A DNA stretch of 8,193 nt from JAEZAA01 sp964514485 (GCA_964514485.1 CAZEWG010000079.1:1-8193); one strand, 5' to 3'. Counted from the stretch's first letter, positions 1 through 6,247 are shown. Translations and numbers: made by a program. The notes: a model not told the origin generated them from the letters alone.

Positions 1-83
1 CTGGCGTTCAGGCACAGACCTGGCACCCCGTGAGCCGCGTGGGAGCCGGTATCTTTCAGATTAGGAAACGAAGGAGTGTGGTT

Positions 84-356
84 ATGATGTTGAAAAAAAC
101 ACTGATGACCGCTTTGTTGGTGGTCGCAGGTAGCGCGTTCGCGGCGGATGATGGGCAGAGCGCCCAGGAAAAATTCCAGCAGCTGGACCAGGACAGCGAT
201 CAGAACATCAGCCGGGCTGAAGCCGAGCAAGAGCAGAAGATTCTGGATGCCTTTGCCGAGATCGATCAGGATCAGGACGGAGTCCTGAGCGTGAACGAAC
301 TGGAAGATTGGAAGGCCCAGAAGAAAGAAGAGAAGTCTGAGCAGCAGGACCAATAG
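84..356 (+). CDS. Small exported EF-hand calcium-binding protein
   Basis: The product is a 90-residue protein with two canonical EF-hand loops, so it probably binds calcium outside the cytoplasm. The ATG at 84 is preferred because AAGGAG sits at 71-76, seven bases upstream, and the N-terminus from here is a textbook signal peptide: basic MMLKK, a hydrophobic stretch to about residue 16, and an AFA-AD cleavage site after residue 20. Loop 1 is residues 35-46 (D35, D37, D39, N41, S43, E46) and loop 2 is residues 61-72 (D61, D63, D65, S69, E72). Both have the required acidic ligands and a glutamate at position 12. The mature protein is short and highly charged, with a Lys/Glu/Gln-rich tail and no other domain. 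The frame stays open upstream to position 30, but that extension would bury the signal peptide. The partner or process it serves cannot be told from the sequence. It ends just before an intrinsic terminator and converges on the carbonic anhydrase gene. Confidence 0.88.
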   Translation: MMLKKTLMTALLVVAGSAFAADDGQSAQEKFQQLDQDSDQNISRAEAEQEQKILDAFAEIDQDQDGVLSVNELEDWKAQKKEEKSEQQDQ

Positions 357-370
357 ACTTCCGGATGACG

Positions 371-409
371 CGCCCTTGGCTGAACTTTGGTGCCGGCTAA
401 GGGCGTTTT
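371..409 (+). terminator. Rho-independent terminator of the EF-hand gene
   Basis: A ten-base-pair stem has arms 371-380 (CGCCCTTGGC) and 396-405 (GCTAAGGGCG), with one G-T wobble. The loop is 15 bases and TTTT follows at 406-409. It lies 14 bases after the EF-hand stop codon. The reverse orientation has no T-run after the stem, so it should act mainly on + strand transcription and keep it out of the convergent gene. Confidence 0.75.
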
Positions 410-423
410 AGGCGGATCAGTTC

Positions 424-978
424 TCAATCAGACGGGCTGGTTCCGGACAGCTCCTGGCGGTGAATCTCCTTGAGCTTCACATAATTGGCGGCCGTATAGG
501 TGAAGAAACTGCGCTCCTTGTCGGTTAACGGACGGATCTGACGGGCTGGCGAGCCCGCGTAGAGATAACCGCTTTCCAGCCGCTTGCCGGGCGGTACCAG
601 GGCGCCGGCGGCAATGATCACCTCCGACTCCACCACCACGCCATCCATCACAATGGCACCCATCCCCACCAGAATCCGGTCCTGCAACTGGCAGCCATGC
701 AACACGGCTTTATGGCCGACGGTCACGTCATCGCCCATCACCAGGGGGAAACCGTCGGGATTGTAGGGACCGGCATGGGTGATGTGCAAAACGCTGCCAT
801 CTTGAATGCTGCACCGTTGGCCAATGCGAATGCGGTGCATGTCGGCGCGGATCACTGTCATGGGCCAGACTGAACTGTCGTCGCCCAGCTCGACATCGCC
901 CACGACCAATGCGGTGGGATCAATAAAGACCCGTTCGCCCAGTTTGGGCGTGGTACCTTGATAGCTTCTCAGATTCAC
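424..978 (-). CDS. yrdA: Gamma-carbonic anhydrase family protein (YrdA-like)
   Basis: This is a cytosolic left-handed beta-helix (hexapeptide repeat) protein of 184 residues, the length I recall for E. coli YrdA, with closely similar sequence throughout (for example IQDGS, DVTVGHK and RLESGYLY). The three zinc-ligand histidines of the gamma-CA fold are visible as H68 (in HITH), H89 and H94 (HKAVLH). Active-site Arg/Asp/Gln equivalents are R44, D46 and Q59. The family resembles Cam of Methanosarcina but lacks its acidic proton-shuttle loop, and carbonic anhydrase activity is not established for most members, so the physiological reaction is uncertain. The start is taken as GTG at 978 because GGAGGAG lies six bases upstream and the family begins here. 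An ATG at 1110 would add 44 Arg/Pro/Ser-rich residues unlike the family. The gene is divergent from prlC. Confidence 0.93.
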   Translation of the reverse strand: MNLRSYQGTTPKLGERVFIDPTALVVGDVELGDDSSVWPMTVIRADMHRIRIGQRCSIQDGSVLHITHAGPYNPDGFPLVMGDDVTVGHKAVLHGCQLQDRILVGMGAIVMDGVVVESEVIIAAGALVPPGKRLESGYLYAGSPARQIRPLTDKERSFFTYTAANYVKLKEIHRQELSGTSPSD

Positions 979-984
979 AGGGTT

Positions 985-991
985 CTCCTCC
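985..991 (-). promoter_or_regulatory. Strong ribosome binding site fixing the GTG start of yrdA
   Basis: Read on the minus strand, GGAGGAG at 991-985 is followed by six bases and then GTG at 978-976. It is the strongest Shine-Dalgarno match seen in the window and decides the start in favour of the 184-residue product. The longer reading frame opens at an ATG at 1110. Confidence 0.75.
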
Positions 992-1000
992 AAGATCTTG

Positions 1001-1030
1001 AGCATACTGCATCGGCGGGCGTCTGACCAA
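1001..1030 (-). promoter_or_regulatory. Possible sigma-70 promoter for yrdA
   Basis: On the minus strand, TTGGTC (1030-1025) and TATGCT (1006-1001) are separated by 18 bases, a plausible -35/-10 pair. It would start transcription around 994, giving a short leader of about 16 bases that contains the Shine-Dalgarno. The match is partial, so this is a candidate only. If it is real, the upstream ATG at 1110 could not be used. Confidence 0.3.
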
Positions 1031-1085
1031 GCACCTGGAGGGCGGGCGGGGCGCTCTTTCAGCTGAGTTGTGGTTGAGGGGGTGC

Positions 1086-1114
1086 TTGCTTTTCTGGTTT
1101 TGATTCCCAATATT
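1086..1114 (+). promoter_or_regulatory. Weak candidate promoter for prlC
   Basis: TTGCTT (1086-1091) and AATATT (1109-1114) are 17 bases apart on the + strand, 36 bases before the prlC start. Each matches the sigma-70 consensus only partly. A promoter is expected here because the two genes diverge, but the exact location is a guess. Confidence 0.2.
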
Positions 1115-1149
1115 GAGGGAATACCCGTTTAACCATAAGGCTGCGTTCC

Positions 1150-3192
1150 ATGACGAATCCTCTGCTACAAGACGATATCCTGCCCGCGTTTCATTCCATC
1201 AAGCCCGAGCATGTGGTGCCGGCGATCGACCAGATTCTGGCGGAAAGCCGTGCCCGGATCGCTGAGCTGGTGAAGCAGGAGGATGTCAGTTGGGATTCCC
1301 TGGCCCAGCAGCTGGATGATGTGGAAGACCGCCTTGGCAAGGCCTGGTCGCCCGTCAGCCACCTCAACAGCGTGATGAACAATGAAGAGCTGCGCAAGGC
1401 TTACAACGAGTGCCTGCCGAAACTGTCCGAGTACAGCACCGAAGTGGGCCAGAATGCCGAGCTGTGCGAAGCCTTCAAACGGCTGGCGGCCAGCGAAGAG
1501 TACAGCCGGCTGGACCCGGCCCGGCGCAAATCCATCGACAATACCCTGCGGGATTTCCACTTGGCGGGGGTGGATCTGCCCGCCGACAAGAAAGCCCGCT
1601 ATGCGGAACTGTCCCAACGGCTGTCCCAGCTGAGTAGCAAGTTTTCCGAGAACGTGCTGGATTCCACCCATGCCTGGAGCAAGCTGGTGACCGATGCTGC
1701 CGAGCTGGCCGGAATGCCGGAGAGTGCCCTGGCCGCCGCCCGTCAAGCCGCGCAGCGCAAGGAGCAGGACGGTTATCTGCTGACCCTGGATTTCCCGTCC
1801 TACTATCCGGTGATGACCTATTGCGATAACCGCGAACTGCGGCGGGAAATGTATCAGGCGTACACCACACGTGCCTCGGCTGAAGGCCCGGGCGGTGCGG
1901 AATTGGATAACAGCGGCCTGATTGATGAGATTCTGGAGCTGCGTCATGAGCTGGCGCAATTGTTGGGATTTGCCAATTTTGCCGAGTACTCCCTGGTCAC
2001 CAAAATGGCCAAGGACCAGAACGAGGTGCTGGACTTCCTCAACGAGCTGGCTGCCAAGTCCGTACCCGTGGCGCGGCGGGAGTTTGAGGAGCTGGCCCGG
2101 TTTGCCCGGGATCAGTTCGGTCACGAGGATCTGCAGGCCTGGGATGTGGGCTACTACAGCGAGAAGCTGCGGGAGCACCGTTATGCCATCTCCCAGGAAG
2201 AGCTGCGTCCCTGGTTCCCGGTGGATCAGGTGGTCAGTGGCATGTTCCAGGTCGCCGAGCGCCTGTTCGGGGTGCAAATCCAGGCCTCTGACCGGGCCGA
2301 ACTCTGGCATCCGGATGCCCGCTACTATGAGGTGTACCAGAACGGTGAGCAGGTCGCGTCGTTCTACACCGACCTGTATGCCCGGGAAAAGAAAAAGGGC
2401 GGCGCCTGGATGGGCGACTGCCGGGTTCGTCGGCGTCTGAGCGACGGCAGCCTGCAACTGCCGGTGGCCTATCTGGTCTGCAACTTTAATCCTCCCCTTG
2501 GCGATCAGCCGGCGCTGCTGACCCATGACGAGGTGACCACCCTGTTCCATGAGTTTGGCCACGGCCTGCACCATATGCTGACCAAGGTGGAGTGCAGCCA
2601 GGTGTCGGGGATCAACGGTGTGCCCTGGGACGCGGTGGAGTTGCCCAGTCAGTTCATGGAAAACTGGTGTTGGGCGCCGGAAGCCATCGCCTTGATTTCG
2701 CGTCATTATCAGACCGGCGAGCCCCTGCCCCAGGCCATGCTCGACAAGCTGCTGGCGGCGAAGAATTTCCAGGCGGGGATGCAGATGGTACGGCAGCTGG
2801 AGTTCGCCCTGTTCGACTTCCGCCTCCATGCGGAGTACCGTAGCGACCAGCCGCTGGATGTGCAGGCACTGCTGGATGAGGTCCGTCGTCAGGTGGCGGT
2901 GATCCAGGCACCCGCCTTCAACCGTTTTCAGAACAGCTTCAGCCATATCTTTGCCGGCGGCTATGCGGCGGGTTATTACAGCTACAAATGGGCGGAAGTG
3001 CTAGCAGCGGATGCCTTCTCCCGCTTTGAGGAAGAAGGGGTGTTCAGTGCCCGGGCCGGTGAGGATTTCCGCACGACGGTGTTGGAACGTGGCGGCTCGG
3101 AGGAACCCATGGCCCTGTTTGTGGAGTTCCGGGGCCGGGAGCCCCGTGTTGACGCCCTGCTACGCCAGTCCGGCATGCTGGATGCGGCTTAG
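1150..3192 (+). CDS. prlC: Oligopeptidase A, M3-family zinc metallopeptidase
   Basis: This cytosolic zinc endopeptidase degrades short peptides, including cleaved signal peptides and late products of the ATP-dependent proteases. The 680-residue length equals that of E. coli PrlC, and similarity runs end to end, from MTNPLL at the start to SRGGSEEP-like residues (ERGGSEEP) near the C-terminus. The M3 active site is intact: H467-E468-F469-G470-H471 gives two zinc histidines and the catalytic glutamate, and E497 in DAVELPSQ is the expected third zinc ligand. The C-terminal HIFAGGYAAGYYSY segment, conserved in the family for substrate binding, is present. The ATG at 1150 has only a modest ribosome site (TAAGG at 1136-1140, nine bases away), but MTNPLL matches the family start. 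The gene is divergent from the carbonic anhydrase and followed after 55 bases by the YheV-like gene, so the latter is probably co-transcribed. No frameshift or missing catalytic residue is seen. Confidence 0.97.
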   Translation: MTNPLLQDDILPAFHSIKPEHVVPAIDQILAESRARIAELVKQEDVSWDSLAQQLDDVEDRLGKAWSPVSHLNSVMNNEELRKAYNECLPKLSEYSTEVGQNAELCEAFKRLAASEEYSRLDPARRKSIDNTLRDFHLAGVDLPADKKARYAELSQRLSQLSSKFSENVLDSTHAWSKLVTDAAELAGMPESALAAARQAAQRKEQDGYLLTLDFPSYYPVMTYCDNRELRREMYQAYTTRASAEGPGGAELDNSGLIDEILELRHELAQLLGFANFAEYSLVTKMAKDQNEVLDFLNELAAKSVPVARREFEELARFARDQFGHEDLQAWDVGYYSEKLREHRYAISQEELRPWFPVDQVVSGMFQVAERLFGVQIQASDRAELWHPDARYYEVYQNGEQVASFYTDLYAREKKKGGAWMGDCRVRRRLSDGSLQLPVAYLVCNFNPPLGDQPALLTHDEVTTLFHEFGHGLHHMLTKVECSQVSGINGVPWDAVELPSQFMENWCWAPEAIALISRHYQTGEPLPQAMLDKLLAAKNFQAGMQMVRQLEFALFDFRLHAEYRSDQPLDVQALLDEVRRQVAVIQAPAFNRFQNSFSHIFAGGYAAGYYSYKWAEVLAADAFSRFEEEGVFSARAGEDFRTTVLERGGSEEPMALFVEFRGREPRVDALLRQSGMLDAA

Positions 3193-3247
3193 CCGGGATT
3201 TATGGGTCCATCATTGAGAGAAAGCCTAGGGCTTGAGTGGTTCAATC

Positions 3248-3493
3248 ATGCAAATGAAGCGTCGTTTTATTGCGGGAGCGGTCTGTCCCCGCTGTGGTGA
3301 GATGGACCGCATCGTGATGTTCCAGGACGAACAAGGGCAGTTCCGGGAGTGTGTGAGCTGCGGCTTTAAGGAAAAAATGGTGGCCGAGGAAGGGCTCAAG
3401 GAGCCGGAAACCCGGGTCACCCAGGAGCGCAAGCCGGACCCTCAGGTTCAGCCGATCCGGTTTTTTCCGCCGCCGAAAAAGAAGTCGTCCTGA
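3248..3493 (+). CDS. YheV-family putative metal-binding (zinc-ribbon) protein
   Basis: This 81-residue protein resembles E. coli YheV, a conserved gammaproteobacterial protein of unknown role. The shared features are the N-terminal KRRFIAGAVCPRC segment, a second ECVSCG knuckle and a C-terminal PIRFFPP-like end. The four cysteines (C13, C16, C35, C38) form two CxxC pairs typical of a zinc ribbon, so metal binding is a fair inference and function beyond that is unknown. Start choice: ATG at 3248 has GAGTGG seven bases upstream. An ATG two codons later (3254) would also fit the family, and a TTG at 3233 would add five unsupported residues. The tail after residue 50 is rich in Glu, Lys and Pro and probably disordered. 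It follows prlC by 55 bases on the same strand. The repeat cluster begins 69 bases after its stop. Confidence 0.82.
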   Translation: MQMKRRFIAGAVCPRCGEMDRIVMFQDEQGQFRECVSCGFKEKMVAEEGLKEPETRVTQERKPDPQVQPIRFFPPPKKKSS

Positions 3494-3562
3494 TCATTGC
3501 GGAATGGCGTGACCGTCCAGGCATTTGCCGACCCGCCTAACTCCGTCTGGGGTTCGGGCCTT

Positions 3563-3666
3563 GCAAGGGCAGACACATGGGTCTGCCCTTACGCACGAGA
3601 TTGCCCCTGTACTCCATAGATCAAACCACAGGTACCATCTGTAGGGGCGGACCCGCGTGTCCGCCC
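3563..3666. repeat. REPIN-like repeat unit, copy 1 (two inverted hairpins)
   Basis: This is a 104-base unit with a palindrome at each end. The left hairpin has arms GGGCAGAC (3567-3574) and GTCTGCCC (3581-3588), extendable by two A-T pairs. The right hairpin has arms GGGCGGAC (3645-3652) and GTCCGCCC (3659-3666). The two hairpins are inverted copies of each other, so the unit is a doublet of short palindromes facing opposite ways around a 56-base spacer. That is the architecture of bacterial REP doublets (REPIN/BIME). The unit lies between convergent genes, the usual place for such repeats. I saw no coding potential in it. The hairpins could also slow or end transcription from either side, although no T-run follows them. 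Confidence 0.85.
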
Positions 3667-3693
3667 TTTGAATTCACAGACCCGCAGGAGCCC

Positions 3694-3797
3694 GCAAGGG
3701 CAGACACAAGGGTCTGCCCCTACGCACGAGATTGCCGCTGTACTCCATAGATCAAACCACAGGTACCATCTGTAGGGGCGGACCCGCGTGTCCGCCC
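3694..3797. repeat. REPIN-like repeat unit, copy 2 (tandem copy of unit 1)
   Basis: This is a second 104-base unit in the same orientation, 131 bases downstream of copy 1 and separated from it by 27 bases of unrelated sequence (3667-3693). It differs from copy 1 at only three positions: 3709 (A for T, in the left loop), 3720 (C for T, beside the left stem) and 3737 (G for C, in the spacer). Left hairpin arms are 3698-3705 and 3712-3719, and right hairpin arms are 3776-3783 and 3790-3797, all unchanged. None of the three differences falls in an eight-base stem. The near-identity suggests a recent duplication or insertion, or gene conversion between the two. Confidence 0.85.
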
Positions 3798-3864
3798 GCC
3801 AATGGTTCAGGCCCAGACAGACTCTCCGGATTCAGGCACATTTTGGGCAGCCGCGTCGGTATAC

Positions 3865-4515
3865 CTAGATCAAGCGCAGATACAGGTTGAAGTGGATCTG
3901 ATGCTTGTCCAGCAGCCGCTTCCAGCGTTGGCTCAGGTGCTGCCAGTCCGTGCCCCAGGAACTTTCGAGATAGTGGGCCAGATCCAGATTGTAGTAGTCC
4001 GGCATGTGCACCAGTTTACTGAGGGTGTAGATCACGGACTCGTCGATCTCATTGGCGAAAGGCTCACCAATCAGGTGATGCACCAGCAGATTGGCCTGGG
4101 TGCTTTCCAGTTCACAGATCTTGGAGTTGCGCAGGCTGCGGTTGTTTTCGTACAGCTCCTCAATCAAACGGTGGCACTGGTAGGCGCGAATCATCATGCC
4201 ATCCAGACCGCTTTTGAAGTTCAGAATGATCGCCGGGCGGGTGAAATAGCCCATGGCCGTTTGCAGGAAGGGCTGGAATAGGTCATCCAGTCCCACCCGT
4301 TCGGCGGAGCCGGCAATGCAGGCCAGGGTCTGCGGAGCCAGCTCAATATAGTCGATAATAAAGTTCAACAACTGTGGCCCAGCCGGATCTGCATCAACGC
4401 TGATGAGTTCCGGCAACTGCCAGGATTGGGTCGTGAGAGTCTGCTGTAGATAGCGCGACCTGAATTCGACAGCTTTCGCCTGGTTGATGATCTCGTTTAC
4501 TGCGTCGAGTCTCAT
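3865..4515 (-). CDS. Hypothetical helical cytosolic protein, family not recognised
   Basis: I do not recognise this 216-residue protein. It has no signal peptide and no membrane segment, looks mostly alpha-helical, and contains no motif that I can assign to an enzyme family. Visible features are a loop with two aspartates (VDADPAGP, residues 40-47), a stretch around GMMIRAYQCHRLIEELYENN (106-125), which reads as an amphipathic helix, several scattered histidines (H115, H146, H147, H170, H181), and an aromatic-rich C-terminal third (HMPDYYNLDLAHYLESSW, 170-187). Start: ATG at 4515 has GAG about seven bases upstream. The frame continues to an ATG at 4605, which would add 30 residues but has no ribosome site. 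Base composition around its 5' end (4516-4640) is clearly more AT-rich than the neighbouring genes. It lies 168 bases downstream of the MATE gene, with a hairpin in between, so it is probably a separate transcript. Its 3' end faces the repeat cluster. Confidence 0.72.
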   Translation of the reverse strand: MRLDAVNEIINQAKAVEFRSRYLQQTLTTQSWQLPELISVDADPAGPQLLNFIIDYIELAPQTLACIAGSAERVGLDDLFQPFLQTAMGYFTRPAIILNFKSGLDGMMIRAYQCHRLIEELYENNRSLRNSKICELESTQANLLVHHLIGEPFANEIDESVIYTLSKLVHMPDYYNLDLAHYLESSWGTDWQHLSQRWKRLLDKHQIHFNLYLRLI

Positions 4516-4620
4516 CGTCGTTCTCGTTATAGAAATGACTGCAAGATGTTGGGTAAAACTTGTTTCCCTCGTTTTCAGTGTAGCCGACAATTTGGGAATC
4601 AACATGAGGAAACCGTAATG

Positions 4621-4649
4621 AAACTACCCGCAATGTAAGCGGGTGCTTT
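4621..4649 (-). terminator. Hairpin after the MATE gene, possible weak terminator
   Basis: The inner stem is ACCCGC (4626-4631) paired with GCGGGT (4639-4644) around a seven-base loop, extended through a two-base mismatch by AAA/TTT (4621-4623 with 4647-4649). On the minus strand it ends in AGTTTC, with only a short T-run, 35 bases after the MATE stop codon. It may end the MATE transcript before the next gene, but it is a weak intrinsic terminator by sequence. Confidence 0.35.
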
Positions 4650-4683
4650 CATGGAGCGTTAGAGGACGCGGCCGTAGCCGGCG

Positions 4684-6000
4684 TTAGAACCAGCGTTGCT
4701 GGCGGGTGTTGTAGAGGGCCAGCCAGCCCAGGGAAAGGCCCCGGACCAGCATGAAAGTACAGAGGGACAACCACAGACCATGATTGCCCAGTGACCGGGT
4801 GACCCACCACAGGAGCAGGAACACGCCAGCGGATAACAGCATGGAGTTTTGCATGGCCCGAACCTGGGTGGCCCCGATAAAAACCCCATCCCAAAGATAG
4901 CTCCACACCGCCAGCAGCGGCATGGCAATCAGCCAGGGCAGGTAGACCATGGCCAGTTCACGGGTTTGGGGAAGGTCGGTCAGCATCCGGATAATGCTGG
5001 GTCCGGCGGTTAGGAACAGCAGACAAAACAGCACCGCGCCGCCGACGGCACAAATCAGGCCCGCCCGTAGGCTGTCTTTCAGGCGATCCAGACGCCGGGC
5101 ACCCACCGCCTCCCCGGTCAACACCTCCACCCCATTGGCGAAGCCATCCAGGCCATTGGAAATCAGCATCAGAAAGGTCATCAGCACCGCATTGGCCGCC
5201 AGGATATCCGTGCCCAGCCGGGCGCCCTGGGCGGTGAAGAAGGCAAAGACCAGCAGCAGGGTCACGGTGCGTACGAAAATAAAGCGGTTGACCCGCAGCA
5301 ATCCCAGGTAATCGGACCACTGCCGGATGAGCGGTCCTAACCCGGCCTGCTGCCATTGCTGGGGATGGCGCTGGCGAATCAGCCAAAGCCCGAGGCCCAG
5401 GGCGGAGGTCTCTGCAATCACCGTGGCCAGGGCAACACCCGCGGCGGTCATACCCAAGCCCAACACGAACACCAGGTCCAGGGTCAGGTTGATCAGGTTG
5501 GTCACCACGGCAAGGTACAGGGCGGCCCGGGTGTCATGGCGGCCGATCAGCCAGCCCACCAAGGCATACTGGGCCAGCACCGCCGGGGCGCTGAAGATAC
5601 GAATCTGGCAATAGATCATGGCCAGCTCCATGACCTCCGGTGCCGGCTTCATCAGGGTCAGGCCCAGGCGGATCAGGGGCTGGTGGAGCACCAGCAGGAG
5701 CGCGCCCAGCGTTGCTCCCAGCAGCAGGCTTTGAACCAGCAGCCGACGCAGGTCATGGTGGTTTTGCGCACCCTGGGCCTGGGCGGTCAGGCCGGTGGTA
5801 CCCATGCGCAGAAAGCCGAAGCTCCAGTACAGAATGGTAAACAGATTGGCGCCCACCGCCACCGCCGCCAGATAAACCGGCGATTCCAGATGTCCCAACA
5901 CAAAGGTATCCACCAACCCCAACAAGGGAACGGTGAGGTTGGTTAACATCAGTGGCCAGGCCAGGGACCAGAGCCTGCGGTAGGGAGAGGCGTGAGACAT
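4684..6000 (-). CDS. dinF: DinF-type MATE family multidrug/metabolite efflux transporter
   Basis: This inner-membrane protein of 438 residues is slightly shorter than E. coli DinF (about 459) and of the same subfamily. Shared signatures include NLTVPLLGLVDTFVLGHL near residue 20, SPVYLAAVAVGA, FLRMGTTGLTAQA, TVIAE in the first half, ANAVLMTFL in the second half, and GVFIGAT plus RGLSLGW near the end. Hydrophobic stretches are consistent with the twelve membrane helices of MATE proteins, arranged as two six-helix bundles. MATE proteins export cationic drugs and metabolites using a sodium or proton gradient. DinF in E. coli is linked to the SOS regulon and to tolerance of oxidative stress and bile salts. 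Here no LexA box is obvious and no lexA gene adjoins, so SOS control is not supported. The ATG at 6000 lacks a good ribosome site, but later starts would delete helix 1. It is divergent from coxB. Confidence 0.92.
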   Translation of the reverse strand: MSHASPYRRLWSLAWPLMLTNLTVPLLGLVDTFVLGHLESPVYLAAVAVGANLFTILYWSFGFLRMGTTGLTAQAQGAQNHHDLRRLLVQSLLLGATLGALLLVLHQPLIRLGLTLMKPAPEVMELAMIYCQIRIFSAPAVLAQYALVGWLIGRHDTRAALYLAVVTNLINLTLDLVFVLGLGMTAAGVALATVIAETSALGLGLWLIRQRHPQQWQQAGLGPLIRQWSDYLGLLRVNRFIFVRTVTLLLVFAFFTAQGARLGTDILAANAVLMTFLMLISNGLDGFANGVEVLTGEAVGARRLDRLKDSLRAGLICAVGGAVLFCLLFLTAGPSIIRMLTDLPQTRELAMVYLPWLIAMPLLAVWSYLWDGVFIGATQVRAMQNSMLLSAGVFLLLWWVTRSLGNHGLWLSLCTFMLVRGLSLGWLALYNTRQQRWF

Positions 6001-6247
6001 GGCTTAGTGTCTGGCTGGAAATGAGCGGTTGGAGAGCATCTAAAATCGCCTAAAAATGGTCTTTGTGACTCAGTTCAATATTTTCGGTTTGGCAGGATTC
6101 GCTTACTTGGGAGTATCCCAGGCTGCCTTGTCGCTGCGGAAGACGGAACACTATACTGCGGAACAAGTACCTTGGACTTCCTAGATAAAGCAGTCCCTCG
6201 GGAAGTGTCGTCCATACCAATAAAAACAAGCTGTGTGGAGACAGATT
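6001..6247. promoter_or_regulatory. Divergent spacer between dinF-like gene and cox operon
   Basis: This region must contain the promoters for both directions, but no perfect consensus pair is visible. The best + strand candidate for coxB is TATACT at 6153-6158 with TTGTCG at 6128-6133, a 19-base spacing that is longer than ideal. Two dyads stand out. CTTGGGA/TCCCAGG (6106-6112 with 6116-6122, one G-T pair) could be a hairpin or protein site. ACTTCC/GGAAGT (6176-6181 with 6201-6206) encloses a second small palindrome, TCCC-GGGA (6194-6203). They may be operators for the oxidase operon, but this is only inferred from position. No small gene is supported here. Confidence 0.35.

Larger units (their letters stand above)
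3494..3864. other. Intergenic region holding the repeat cluster
   Basis: These 371 bases lie between the convergent YheV-like gene and the unrecognised minus-strand gene. The tandem repeat units occupy 3563-3797. The flanks, 3494-3562 and 3798-3864, show no convincing gene, promoter or T-tailed terminator. An apparent + strand reading frame that begins at 3802 is an antisense shadow of the next gene. Confidence 0.8.

Noticed and set aside
1..66. Possible 3' end of an upstream gene
   Set aside because: Frames ending at TGA (31-33) and TAG (62-64) are both too short to show coding character, so no partial gene can be supported.
1100..1110. An 11-base match (TTGATTCCCAA) between the prlC upstream region and the minus strand near 4590-4600
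   Set aside because: A shared 11-mer is expected by chance several times in a window of this size, and the flanking bases diverge.
1165..2946. A 593-codon open frame on the minus strand, entirely inside prlC
   Set aside because: It is codon-aligned with prlC, so it can only be interrupted where prlC uses TTA, CTA or TCA, codons that are rare in GC-rich genomes. The translation is a low-complexity mix of Gln, His, Leu and Gly with no recognisable domain, and prlC is intact and well supported.
3563..3797. A CRISPR array
   Set aside because: There are only two copies of a 104-base unit with a 27-base interval. CRISPR repeats are much shorter and more numerous, and no cas gene is present.
3802..4281. 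A 159-codon + strand frame opposite the unrecognised gene
   Set aside because: It is also codon-aligned antisense. I weighed it more carefully because the sense gene is itself unrecognised, but the sense product has a balanced, soluble-protein composition and a ribosome site, while this one is rich in Val, Gln and His repeats.
5356..5946. A 196-codon + strand frame antisense to the MATE gene
   Set aside because: It has the same codon-aligned antisense register as the case in prlC, and a Gln/His/Gly-rich translation typical of an antisense membrane gene. No ribosome site was seen.
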